A DNA stretch of 64,000 nt from Gyromitra esculenta (GCA_038503075.1 JBCAML010000006.1:1-64000), one strand, 5' to 3'. Positions 33,661 through 44,090 are shown, counted from the first letter of the stretch. Notes: generated by a model from the letters alone, not told the origin. Program-made: numbers and translations.

Positions 33661-34068
33661 TCTCAAGGGGCGAGGTTTTCCTTCAAGCTCTCAGGTATCC
33701 CCCGAGATAAGCAGTGCTACTTGAAGAGAAAACTAGGCGACGAGAGTGTTTACGAGATTCCACAGGCTCTACGAAGTGTTCAAGTATAGAGGACTTGAGA
33801 ACGGCGACAGCGAAGGTTATGAGGTATAACCGAGGTTTGTATTGTAAAATACAAGAGTGTACGATAGAAGACGTTGCTTAAAGAAAGAAGAAGGAAAAGT
33901 ACAACAAGAGGGGAAATCCCTTCGCTTATATACCTCATTCCAACTCGTTCGATGACAAAGACTTGACTCATTGCAACGGAAACCCAAAGAAACATAGTAA
34001 CAACAACGTAACACAACAACCTCATAACCTTATAATCGACGAACCAACGAAAACACTCATCCATGAAA
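33661..34068 (-). repeat. Element A 5' LTR
   Basis: 408 bp. Contains the inverted promoter block (TATATACCTC) and ACGTTGCTT at 33871-33879, the complement of the primer-binding site. Confidence 0.85.
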
Positions 34069-34396
34069 TGAGTCTTCTTAGCGAGGTTCTAACACGTTTG
34101 AGGAGTGCAATGTTTCTACAAGTTCTACATAAGGGTCTATCTCGAGGTGAGATAAGTGCAGCGAAGTAAACAGCAACAGCGAGGATTCTGAGGTAGAATC
34201 AAAGTGGTATTTGACTAAACACAATAGAAGGTAACGAGAATGTTGCTTAAGGAAAGAAGAAGAAGAAGACAAAGAACGAATGAAATCCATCACTTAAATA
34301 CCCCATTTTTCCAAGCACACAACCAACATCCGACAACAACCGAAACACAAAGACATTGTACTAATACCCGAAATCTGTCACAATCATCAAACAAAA

Positions 34397-34807
34397 TCTC
34401 ACGGTTTGATCCCTCGTTAAGCCCTTCAGTATCCCTGAAGGTGAGCAGTGCTACTTAAGCGAGAGGTCAAGCGACAAGAGTCATGATGTTTCTACAGGTC
34501 CTACGGGGGTCTAACTCAAGGCGAGTTAAGTGTAAAGGCTTTCACAGCGACAGCGACAGTGAGAGTTCTGAGGTAGAACCGAGTAGTATTAAAACAATAC
34601 AATAGAAGTAAAGTAAGAACGTTGTTTAAGAAAGGAAGAAAAGAAGACACAAGCGAGCGTAATCCATTCTTTTAAATACCCCGCTTTCTAACCCACATGA
34701 CTCATAACCGATATCACCCGAAACACAAAGACATTATAATCCTAACCGAAATTCCATCTCAATCCATACAACATCCTTGACTCATTTACTTCGTTACATC
34801 CATGAAA
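34397..34807 (-). mobile_element. Gypsy solo LTR D, inserted in LTR C
   Basis: 411 bp, TCTCACGGTTTGATCC ... TTACATCCATGAAA in plus reading. Exact 5-bp duplication CAAAA at 34392-34396 and 34808-34812. Confidence 0.8.
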
Positions 34808-34846
34808 CAAAACTTCTAACCCAATACTTCGTTCTGATCCATGAAA

Positions 34847-35174
34847 GCTTGACCGTTCGAATGGATGCATTGGGTGCAACATTGTCACGCAATTAGCGAA
34901 ATGTTTGTCGGTGGTCTTTTCGTACTTCTCGAAACAGTCGTCACCATGTTCGATCATCAATTTTTGAGGGTCTTCCGGTTGCTGACACATTGCTATAGCT
35001 ATTTCGCTCTACGTAGTGTTTTACAAAACTTGCTACAGTTGTGTAGGGCCGGGGGTACGTCAAGCAAGATAGGATTTTCGCAACACTCTGATGTTCCCTC
35101 CATAGTGCATTGATTTCACCTTTTTCAAAATCAGATAGGTGACCTTCACCATCGGTTTTCTGTGTTGCAGGCAT
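34847..35174 (-). pseudogene. Tc1/mariner transposase, N-terminal fragment
   Basis: Start ATG at 35174. Reads LSDFEKGEINALWREHQSVA, STVASF-like TVASFVKHYVERNSYS, GRPSKIDDRTW: helix-turn-helix DNA-binding domain and GRPSK-type linker of Tc1 transposases. Then TGA and TAA stops appear inside an otherwise continuing frame (RLFREVRKDHRQTFR, LRDNVAPNASIRTVK) up to the LTR at 34846. The TAA is a C-to-T change of CAA, the type RIP makes. The upstream flank CTGTACTAGGACAGAAG (minus, about 35265) may be the transposon's terminal repeat. Confidence 0.82.
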
Positions 35175-35269
35175 GATCTCGTTGAGTTGTTGCTGGTTGC
35201 GCGGATGAGGTTATTTTCATGAGTGACGTGTCGATCAGGTTGCCATGCAAAATTACGAAAACTTCTGTC

Positions 35270-36205
35270 CTAGTACAGTATATGCATTTCCTACTTCAAG
35301 ACGGTACCTGTTCGTTCACTTTGCAAATATCCTTGGAACATATCAATGTGACCTGATGTCTAATGGTGCTCTCAAATACACACACAGTTAGCCTCCATAG
35401 TTACTTATCAAACAGGAAAGCCTTAATTGAGAGCCCCATATAACTAAATCGTTGGTTAAAACCCCCTGAAGCTCTCATGACCATGCCTGTGGTTAGTTAG
35501 GCCGCCTGGAGTAGCGGGAAAAGGAGCTTGTCACGTTGCACGATGGCGCTGGCTTTCCCCAAGAGCCGCACTTAATCTGGACGACCCTCGGAGACTAACG
35601 ACCACATGATTTCTGCGCTATGTATTAGCCTTCACGATCATCTGATAGGGGATATAATTATTAGCCTTTCTCAGTGAGTTTAGACAGCTATATATATTTC
35701 CATACTATTTCCAACTTTCGTCCAAAAACAAGGGATCATATTTGGCTCATAGACGAAAGAAATATAGATGGTTACTATGGATACAGATTGATCGGCCGCT
35801 CCGGTAGACTACATTTTCATGTGCTGAACTCCTGGTTTTCTCTCAGAAAAAGTGCTTCAATAGGTTGAACGTTATGCCATGGCCATCCATGACTACAATA
35901 TATTGGGAGGGAAAGTACTCTTTATTATTTAGCGTTCCTTCAGCTATGCAGCCGTTAAACCTAAGCACAATGTCTAAACAATTCTCAAGGATCACGCGTT
36001 TTAAACTTTGTATGAAACAAAAACAGGTTCCTTTGGCGTCATTTATTGTTAATATTGCGCTTTCGGGCTCTAATGGCAAGGGTTGATTCGGGGATGCAGC
36101 CAGTGTATATATGTGCAACAGTAGCTTTCGGTCCGTGTTGCCGTCCATTCTTGCGAAATGTTGTCGGGATATCCCGCCTGAAACTGGCTATTTACCCACA
36201 TCAGG
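35270..36205. other. Intergenic region, no supported gene
   Basis: Short open frames only on both strands; none with a recognisable domain. Confidence 0.4.
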
Positions 36206-36454
36206 TACTTAGGCGTTCATTAATTATAAGTACTGGGAAATGTAACAACAAGCCCACCCCGCCAACCACAGCTCCAAATAAACAGAATCGATTATATTAT
36301 GAGCCAATCTCCACTCTATAGTCAAATATATATAATTGTGCCTAGCTACTATCATCTCTTCATCGTTGTAGCTGATTCGGTTACTTTATGGGGTGAGGCG
36401 CGCGTACGGCTTATATATTGCAAAATTTCCTAGTATTTAATGAACGCCTAAGTA
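36206..36454. mobile_element. MITE with TA ends
   Basis: Inverted ends TACTTAGGCGTTCATTAA (36206) and TTAATGAACGCCTAAGTA (36437-36454), 18 bp exact. The match continues inward (TACTGGGAAAT against ATTTCCTAGTA) after a 6-bp gap. 249 bp, no coding capacity. TA at both ends fits a Tc1/mariner-type MITE. Confidence 0.8.
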
Positions 36455-37145
36455 TACGTAACAGTATGAAATTTTCAGCGCACCAAGAATCCAAGTCTTC
36501 CTAGGGGCGGAGATCTGAACCTAACTTCTTCTCTAGCATAACGATTAGATATTAAATAAATGATTTTACAAGGAAGTTACATGTAGTTTAAACAAGCCTG
36601 TAGATTGATCAAGGTAGAGCAATATGTAAGCTTAAGATATGCAACTTTAATAGTGGCCAATGACCAACGGGAGCTTCTCCCGACCTCCGTCTCTAGGTAT
36701 TCATTCTAAGTTTGCGGGGTGGTCATTGGCGGGGTGGTCATTGCATATCGGATCTCCAGCCGTCGGCTTTGGAATTCCGTGCAATCTATAGCTTCGCATC
36801 TCTTGAGATTTATGCAGGAACATGCTTCTTTCCAGCGTCTTCGGAGATATTACTGGGGAAATACTTGTCCGTTCATTCAATTTCATCATTCTCTTCGAGA
36901 TTACTTGTTTATACGCACTAGTATTCTTCGATAAACGCGATTATAGAGAAAGGGCAAGGTTGATCTGACCTTGTGACATGAACGCTCTAGAATGCATACT
37001 GCGCAAGCTTTATATATTGGCCCCAAAGAAATTGGTTTTGGTTGTCAGTCTTGGGGTATAAATTGATACATTTCCTACCTCATTCTAAAATCAGTACGCA
37101 GTATTCTCTGTATCGAACGTTCCCCATCGCTCATTCTCCTCGAAA
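36455..37145. other. Promoter side of the AA9 gene
   Basis: No gene seen. GGGGTGGTCATTG is repeated in tandem at 36717 and 36731, and GCCAATGACCA at 36657 is its inverted partner. TATA box GGTATAAATTG at about 37055, some 90 bases before the ATG. Confidence 0.45.
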
Positions 37146-38005
37146 ATGAAATTCGCCGGTCTCACTCTCGCTGTGCTCGTTGCTGCCTGCAGTAATGTTG
37201 CTTCTGCTCATTGTATGTTCTTTCCTAAGCAGTAATACTTAGTATTCATTTATCTTTGTTAACCGCTGTCTAGACCGCTTCGCATGGTTGACTGCTGGCG
37301 GCGTGAAGGGGGCCGAATATGAGAACATTCGCAAAAACACCAACTACAACTCTCCCGTCACAGACACCACGTCCACTGACATTCGTTGCAACGTTGGTGC
37401 GACTGGCTCAGGGACCACGATTAAAAGCGTTGCTGCTGGATCCACTGTATGCTACATCTCCCTTCTAGAACAGTTAAGATGAACGATCATTGACAATTAT
37501 TAGGTCACCTTTGATCTTGATGTTGCTGTTTACCATCAAGGTCCTATTATTTGGTATCTCGGAAAGGCCCCTTCTGGATCTACCGCTGCTACTTGGGATG
37601 GTTCTGGTGCCAACTGGGTTAAGTTTGCCCAAGTTGGACCAACTTTCAGCGGTGGTTCTGCAACATGGCCTATGTTCGGTATGTCTGGATACCTCTCGAT
37701 CCCGTAACCTTTATTTCCCTAATCGATCCTGTTACCTAGCTACCTACTCTGCTACCATCCCGAAAACACTCCCAAGCGGCGACTATCTCCTCCGTATTGA
37801 GCAAATTGCTCTCCATAACCCTGGTGCTGCTCCTCAGTTCTACATCTCTTGCGCCCAAGTAACCATCACTGGAGGCGGCAGTGCCAACCCCACCAAGTTC
37901 TCCATCCCCGGCCACATCACTGCCACCGATCCGGGCATCACCGTCAACATCTACAACAACTTTCAGAGCTATACCTTCCCTGGACCCGCTTTGTTCTCTG
38001 GTTAA
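37146..38005 (+). CDS. AA9 lytic polysaccharide monooxygenase
   Basis: Four exons: 37146-37212, 37274-37446, 37504-37678, 37740-38005; all introns GT-AG and in phase; 226 residues. Signal peptide [21 protein letters not shown], cut so that the mature protein starts HYRFAW: the N-terminal histidine is the first ligand of the copper 'histidine brace'. A second His lies in [14 protein letters not shown], and the axial tyrosine with its glutamine in [32 protein letters not shown] is a family hallmark. Secreted copper enzymes of this family oxidatively cut cellulose or related glucans using a reductant and O2/H2O2. There is no cellulose-binding module; length is normal for a single-domain member. 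Intron 1 splits the codon right after the signal peptide's histidine. Confidence 0.95.
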
Positions 38006-39554
38006 GTTTTTTTTCTTACTTTCTAGGGCGCTGGATGGCTCTGATAAAACGTTAACAAACTTTCCGTGGTTCTCAATGTTGTTCATAGCCTTGATTTTTA
38101 AACAAGAGAAGTGGATTATATACCTGAGTGCTTCCCCAAAAGGAATGTGAAATCACTTAATCATTTTTATTTTTTTTAGCAGTTCTCTCTTATTTCCTGC
38201 TACTGAACCAAGAATTTGTGAGCTTACCAAAAATAAATCTCCACGTTCACTTTGGTACAGAGCCAAAGCTTTGAATCTCTACCACAAATGCTCGGACCAG
38301 GCCGCGTCAAGAATGATACAAATAACTCAAGCGCAGTGAAGCCGGGCGTATGTGGTGGTACAAGCCTTATATAGTTTATATGACAGGCTGATAGGAAATC
38401 CATTCCGTATACTATCAAGTACTTGTGCTCCTGTTCTTAGTAGATATATATGTTAGATTCGTCATACGTTATCACTCGATCAACCACACCCGTGCTGTTG
38501 AATATACTCGATAATGTGTATTATTATCGATATAGCTAGGTTATATCGCACCCTAATACACAGCTAAAACCTTTGCTTCTCTAGTTCTCTTCTCGCCTCT
38601 ATTTCCTGTCACAGAAATTGCCGAGAATAGATCTAGAGATAGTATTAGGATGTTGCAATTGAAATAAGAAAAGTAGTGGCTAGCCCACGATTGATTCTAT
38701 ACCTCAACAGACAAAAGAAAGATAAATATCTTTGTTCGAATAGCTTAACGCCGGTTCTCACGAACTCTGGATAATTTTCCTTCACGGGCAGCATGTATCA
38801 AGAGGCGTGGGAAAGTGATGCGCATTTTGGCTTAGCAGCGCCCAAACAACACTCAAATACCCAATATAAGTGAGAAATTGGTTGATAGGCTTAATTAGTT
38901 GCCCTCTAGGACAAAATATCTGGTTTTACCTTGTGATAAATGCACAATTGGGTGGAGAAAACATAAGATCAGTTTTCAACTGAAAATCTTCATGATGATA
39001 AATGACAATATTTATTTTGGGTTTCTTACTAGGCTTAGATTCTATGTAATTTAACCTTCCATTCAAAAAAATATTTCATACTACATGTAGTTAGCTGTGT
39101 GGTTGATGGTAATTGAGGGAATGTGCATCGTTTTCCCGCGCCCCTTGGTACATAAGTCATACACCAAGTTACTCTTCGATCCAATCAAACAGAAACGCCA
39201 CCAACACATTTCCTAAAGTTAAAAAAATATCAACATTTTTCTCTCCCTCAGTTCATTTCATTAGCCATAATAATATGAACCGCCTGACTCTAACGTCAAA
39301 ACATCGAGTACGCCAAATAACTCCCAAAGTCGAGCTCTGATCCTCTTCTAGCCAGCGGTCTCCCTCAGAGCTTCTTCAAATGTTACATGTTGATTACAGT
39401 TAAAATAATTCCAAAAATGTTCACATAACATTTGGCGTATATGCATACTATTTTAAAACCGTTATATACAGGTAGAAACAATTCTCTCTTACTTATCACT
39501 GTTATACCACATAATTGTCAGCAGCTGAGATCAATATTTTTAGCGGTGGAAAAG
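38006..39554. other. Intergenic region, no supported gene
   Basis: AT-rich. A small hairpin CGATAAT...ATTATTATCG near 38510. No domain seen in any short frame. Confidence 0.4.
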
Positions 39555-41873
39555 CTAGGCACTTACTCGAGATCTAAAGGACAATACCGAGCGAGGTCGA
39601 CCATTGAAATCGGGTTCACTCTCAGATTGTAAATCGACTCCCGGAACGTTTCTCCTCACAACCTTTCCCCCCTTGATCCCAACTACGGTATTATGATCTT
39701 GTTTGTCCAGCAACCACTTCCTGATCTCGCGATCCGTCGAATTTCCAGAGACCACCAAGACATCGTGTAGTTCTTCCCCATGCAGCTGTCCGATCGTTTG
39801 CCATGCCTGTCCAAGGGTGGTCTGGTCGTCGATTTTAAAGAACAGGAAGGTGATATACAACATCAACACAAGGTGGAAAGAGATAACAGCACAGACGATG
39901 TAAAGCCCTCTCATTGATGTGGGTACCTGGTATGGCTTGAAGGATTTCATGTAGGCTATATCTGAAAGCTGAAAGTCTGGTGATCTCTCGTCGTATATCT
40001 GGAGGGCACGCGTCGTCAAGAACGCCTGAATGGCTAGCGCAGGATGGGTGGTCTTGACAATCACATCGTTGAAAATCGCGATGAATGCTTCATGCACTCG
40101 AACGTTCGGCTGGCACCAGATACACATATGAGCTGTTGGATATGGATCCGTAGTCGTACTTATTTCAACATCCATACTTGGATCCAGAAGAGATTCCTTG
40201 ATATAAAGTTTGGTGAGCGAAAGATTGCCAATTGAATCCTGATCCACATCGAAAAGCTCAAAGATGCCCCGATCGACATAATCGAGCACGGCAGTTTCGT
40301 TTTCTCCTACTCCTAGGTAATTTCTTATCGTGGTGGTGTTGTAACGTGCTTCTTTCGTGCTTCTCGATAGTACGGGTTCGGTGATGTTCCAGTCCGTATA
40401 AGCGGTCACCAAGGCGTTTCTCGCACTGAAAGCTGTGAAGCAAAGGCTGAGACTGAAGTTTAGGGTGTTGGAAAATCTATCGTTCAATGCCGGGTATGAT
40501 AGCCTCACCCATTCATCCTTGTTTTTATCCCCAAAACCAATGTTTGTATCATTGACGGTCGTGTTGGAGAGCGGATCGCGCGTCATGTTGAGCACCATGA
40601 AGCCGAGATCTAAGGTATCATCGTATGGGAGAATGTAAGAATTTCCGTTTTCATCTGTTTTGTTGACTTTTGTGTAAGAGGTAAGTGAAAGTTTGCATAA
40701 CGAAATTTTCCATTCTGGGAAAACGTCGGCAGAGTCCAACATCACCCTGGGTGACCTGCAGCTAAACGCAATCCCATCTTCGATATAAAAAGACTCATTA
40801 ATGGGCATCGACAAGAAACCAAGGTCCACCAATTTGCCCGAGTAACTATCGAGAGTGTTCGCGTATACCACGCCATGGGTGACGAGTTCATATTCATCGT
40901 TAGTCAGTAGGATTGGTTCGACCGTCAATTCCGTGATATTCGGTGATACGCAAACAACACGAGAGTCCACTAGTGCCGCAGGACCGTCGTAATCCGCAAG
41001 CAACAGTCGGTCTCGTTGCTCGAGTGGGAAAAGCGATCGAGAGCTATAACCAGTGGCAAACAACGCTCCACCGTCCGGATGGTCGTTGAGTTTTATAAGA
41101 TCGCCAGAATCCTCTGCGAAGGCCTGGAAAGTAGAAGGCCTTATATCCCACCCACTGGCGGTGGAGCCAACATAAAATGCATCGATTTGTGCATTATCCC
41201 CACCGTACGAAACATTCAAGCTTTTCTCCCTGGTCTTCAGATTCTTCGAGCCGATATCCATAAGAAGAATAGTCGATGTGAACTGGCTCGCTAGGGTTGT
41301 TAGCGAGACAAGAATTGTCACGATCACCGCCAACCATGATTTCCATTCCCTGCAAGTACGAATCAGAGGGAGAACCATGGAATGGGGTCCAGAGTTTGTG
41401 AATCGGAAAATGGAAACAGAAGCGATGTCTTGCATGAGAATGTTACTGCGCTGAAGGGCGATGGAGGCCATGACCATGGAAAATATCGTTGCTTGCAGCG
41501 CCATGGACACCCTAATCACGATACAGCTGAGAGTGATGATTTGCAATAACCAACCCGAGAAAACAATACGCTCCCAGTGGTTGTCTGACCCTTCCCTGGT
41601 CGGCCATGGCCACAGATACCGTAGAACACCGAGTCCCGTGAGGATACCAATGGTTCCCCCAATCAAGACCATCAGTTGGAACCGACCAAGCTTATCCACA
41701 GTTCTTTCCCAAACTCCCAACTCTGAACGGGTTTGATTAGCATTCGGGACCTGCCGGTAGCTAAACCTTGACGATTTCCCTTCGTTAATAAACGCATTCG
41801 TCTCCACTGGCTCTATTGGAAGCTGTCGGCCTATGGGAGGAAGGTTCGATTCGTATATGTAAGGCTCAGTCAT
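39555..41873 (-). CDS. Uncharacterised membrane protein, 772 residues
   Basis: Single exon, ATG at 41873. Hydrophobic segments at about 66-88, 103-123, 180-203 and 656-679. Between the third and fourth lies a large domain of about 450 residues with many N-glycosylation sequons (NVSYGG, NITEL, NESF, NKTDENGN, NMTRD, NTTVND, NFSL, NETAV), so it probably faces the cell exterior or ER lumen. The last 93 residues are charged and cytoplasmic. No signal peptide apart from the first membrane segment. It resembles a set of large, orphan ascomycete membrane proteins with the same three-TM plus ectodomain plus one-TM layout, but I cannot name a family or function. No introns, unlike its neighbours. Confidence 0.85.
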   Translation of the reverse strand: MTEPYIYESNLPPIGRQLPIEPVETNAFINEGKSSRFSYRQVPNANQTRSELGVWERTVDKLGRFQLMVLIGGTIGILTGLGVLRYLWPWPTREGSDNHWERIVFSGWLLQIITLSCIVIRVSMALQATIFSMVMASIALQRSNILMQDIASVSIFRFTNSGPHSMVLPLIRTCREWKSWLAVIVTILVSLTTLASQFTSTILLMDIGSKNLKTREKSLNVSYGGDNAQIDAFYVGSTASGWDIRPSTFQAFAEDSGDLIKLNDHPDGGALFATGYSSRSLFPLEQRDRLLLADYDGPAALVDSRVVCVSPNITELTVEPILLTNDEYELVTHGVVYANTLDSYSGKLVDLGFLSMPINESFYIEDGIAFSCRSPRVMLDSADVFPEWKISLCKLSLTSYTKVNKTDENGNSYILPYDDTLDLGFMVLNMTRDPLSNTTVNDTNIGFGDKNKDEWVRLSYPALNDRFSNTLNFSLSLCFTAFSARNALVTAYTDWNITEPVLSRSTKEARYNTTTIRNYLGVGENETAVLDYVDRGIFELFDVDQDSIGNLSLTKLYIKESLLDPSMDVEISTTTDPYPTAHMCIWCQPNVRVHEAFIAIFNDVIVKTTHPALAIQAFLTTRALQIYDERSPDFQLSDIAYMKSFKPYQVPTSMRGLYIVCAVISFHLVLMLYITFLFFKIDDQTTLGQAWQTIGQLHGEELHDVLVVSGNSTDREIRKWLLDKQDHNTVVGIKGGKVVRRNVPGVDLQSESEPDFNGRPRSVLSFRSRVSA

Positions 41874-43013
41874 ATCGCTAAACGATTCGTAGGGATTTAT
41901 CTAGAGTTTTGAGTGCCAGCTACCAAACGATTTTGTAACTACAGCTACACTTGTTACATTTCAACATTCGTCCTTCAGTAAATTTAAGCACTTATGGGAG
42001 AAGCATACCTTTTCTAATCCAGGTGGTGAACTGACTTGGGCCGCTGGTGAAAAATCTTCGGACGAAAGAACTATGCCGAATTTGCGAGGGACAATGGTAT
42101 AGTCGAAGGGCCTGGATTAAATATATACCAGTACGTGCAGCAGACTCTATAGATTTTAGAATACGGTTCGCATAATTTATTTGTAAGCAGGAGAAGCGCC
42201 ACAATCACTTCAAAACTTACTGGTCACTTGGGGGTATTCAGTTGAACCGTGACGGCAACTCAATGATGAGCATCATGTCTGTCCTAAGAATAGCTATGGA
42301 ATGTTGCGGTGGACAATGGTGACTCTCCCCTGGGGAACTGATAGCTTTTATTGCTGCAGAAACACACATACCCCACCCTCTGCAGCGAACCAACCATCGA
42401 CTGTTGGCCTCATACTTTTTAATCTGAACCAGGAACGCAGTCGCTGCGCTAGTTAACTCATGGCGGGTAAAGTAGAAATGATGTGCAGCTTTTGTTTAAG
42501 CAGGGACTTGGCACATACACAGCCCACTCACCACCGGTAGCTACCCCTGATGATAGATGAAGAATATCTCACCAGTGTTATGATAGCAGATAGAGGGAAG
42601 AGAACAGAGGCCCCAAGACTCAAGACTCAAGACTCCAAGATATTATTATTATTATCCAGAAGCCTACACAGACCTCTCGACAGGAGTGAGAAAAGAGTCT
42701 AGCCACGCACCATATTGGTTATGTGTTTCGCTAAGCGAGCCCCACAGCTCTGACCAACCAACTGGCTGTTTGAGAAGAGAGCCTCATCAATTTCCCATAT
42801 GTATCGCAAACCGCTATTTGGCGTCTTAGGATAGACCAAGCGTTTTTCTTTCTTTTTACCCAAGTTATTCCGCTGATTACTAGGTAGTGTTGCGTCTTAT
42901 ATATAACTGCCAAGGATTACAAAGCTGAGCCAAAGAACTGAGATATTTCACGATCGGGTCATCTCTCTCCGATATCGTTAGATTGAAGTGCCTATATATC
43001 GATACCTATCTGA
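41874..43013. other. Intergenic region, no supported gene
   Basis: ATATATTTAATCC (minus, about 42115) could be a TATA element for the gene at 41873. A short tandem CAAGACTCAAGACTC at 42615-42635 and ATT repeats follow. No gene seen. Confidence 0.4.
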
Positions 43014-43241
43014 TACCGTATGTACTCCCCAAATACGACCTGCACCTGCCTCGAGCTAAGCTTAATATAGCACTGGGTGATCCAGTCAAATGCTTGAGAT
43101 TTACATGAGCCACATATCATTCCTGTGGTTTTCTCGAGAGATCTTTTGACTGGTAGGATACCGATAATTTGGCCACATTTTGCACCATATCAGGCTTAGC
43201 TTGGGGCAGGTGCAGGTCGTATTTGAGGAATACATACGGTA
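43014..43241. mobile_element. Fold-back element
   Basis: Arms 43014-43071 and 43184-43241 are inverted copies (TACCGTATGTACTCC ... against GAATACATACGGTA), sharing AAATACGACCTGCACCTGCC. Inner arms also pair (CCAGTCAAA / TTTGACTGG; GCCACA / TGTGG), so most of the 228 bp can fold on itself. Confidence 0.75.
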
Positions 43242-43471
43242 CACGATACCTGGCTTTATCTACGTTTTCTTGGATTGGTAGAGTACTCTACTCTACTCCA
43301 GTTTATGGTATAGGGAAGAGCACGCCGCGATACTACTCGAGGCAGGCACGAGGAACTCGAAAATGTCTTTTGCTGGTACGATTTTTTGATTTGGCCTCCC
43401 TAGCCACATCATCGGGTTTATTGGCCAACTTCTGCCTGCATTTTCGGGTTCTCCATGCCTGCACCAAGTAT

Positions 43472-43825
43472 GTACTCTTATTCTCGCGACGTTTCCGAAC
43501 TGGCCTGGGTCAGCATGGGTGCAGACCAGTAGAGAAGCGAGAGGTAGGTTCTAGCCAACCAAGTAGTGCGTCTTAGTCGAGATAAACCGTATTTGACTTA
43601 CATACCCAGTTCTGAAGTTTAGAAGGTTCGAAACCCTCAATCTTGATAATCCCAACCCAGATCTGAGTGACCACAGGTTCCACTGCTACTTGATTGGCTG
43701 GATTTCAGGTACCTGCGGTTCACTACTGGCCGAAATCGTACTGAACTCTACCATTCGCTCTTACTCTAGTCTGCACCTTCACGTGGACCTAGGCTAGTTC
43801 GGAAACGTCGCGAAAATACGAGTAC
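43472..43825. mobile_element. TIR element, GTACTCGTAT family, copy 1
   Basis: Terminal arms of 73-79 bp: GTACTCTTATTCTCGCGACG at 43472 and CGTCGCGAAAATACGAGTAC at 43806-43825. The shared inner block is CGTTTCCGAACT.GCCT.GGTC and GGTGCAGAC. No coding region; 354 bp. Confidence 0.75.
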
Positions 43826-43961
43826 CTATAACCATGTATAGTACCGGTGGTCGTAGTATCATGGATACTCGGCTATTAAGCTTTCTCCTAGCCAATCACC
43901 TCTCCTACGTATACGACAAGACATCCCTAACCACACACCAACGGGAATCAACAACTCTAAA

Positions 43962-44090
43962 GTACTCGTACTCCGTTGGCGTTTGTGGAATGGATCAAAT
44001 TCGCATATACTACAAAGTCGTGCTCAACGTATGGCATTGTATAGAATGCAAGGGCAGCCCGTTTCGCAAACGTCAACGAAATACGAGTAC
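43962..44090. mobile_element. TIR element, GTACTCGTAT family, copy 2
   Basis: GTACTCGTACTCCGTTGGCG at 43962 and CGTCAACGAAATACGAGTAC ending 44090. 129 bp. Its termini match those of 43472-43825, so both are members of one short family. Confidence 0.7.

Larger units (their letters stand above)
22468..34068 (-). mobile_element. Element A: Ty3/Gypsy chromovirus, near complete
   Basis: LTRs at 22468-22850 (3') and 33661-34068 (5'), minus orientation. Internal order: primer-binding site, gag, pol (protease, RT, RNase H, integrase, chromodomain), polypurine tract AAGGGGGGGG beside the 3' LTR. Element B sits inside gag. It landed in LTR C at TGAG(C): 22462-22465 and 34069-34072 both read TGAG. Pol is open throughout, so the element is young, though the two LTRs differ by many small indels. 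Confidence 0.9.
22417..34846 (-). mobile_element. LTR C: outer insertion that holds elements A, B and LTR D
   Basis: A solo LTR in minus orientation now in three pieces: 22417-22465, 34069-34396 and 34813-34846. It begins TCTCACGGTTCAG on the left and ends GATCCATGAAA on the right. An exact 5-bp duplication GCTTG flanks the whole unit (22412-22416 and 34847-34851), inside the Tc1 transposase frame. Everything between was inserted later. Confidence 0.8.
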
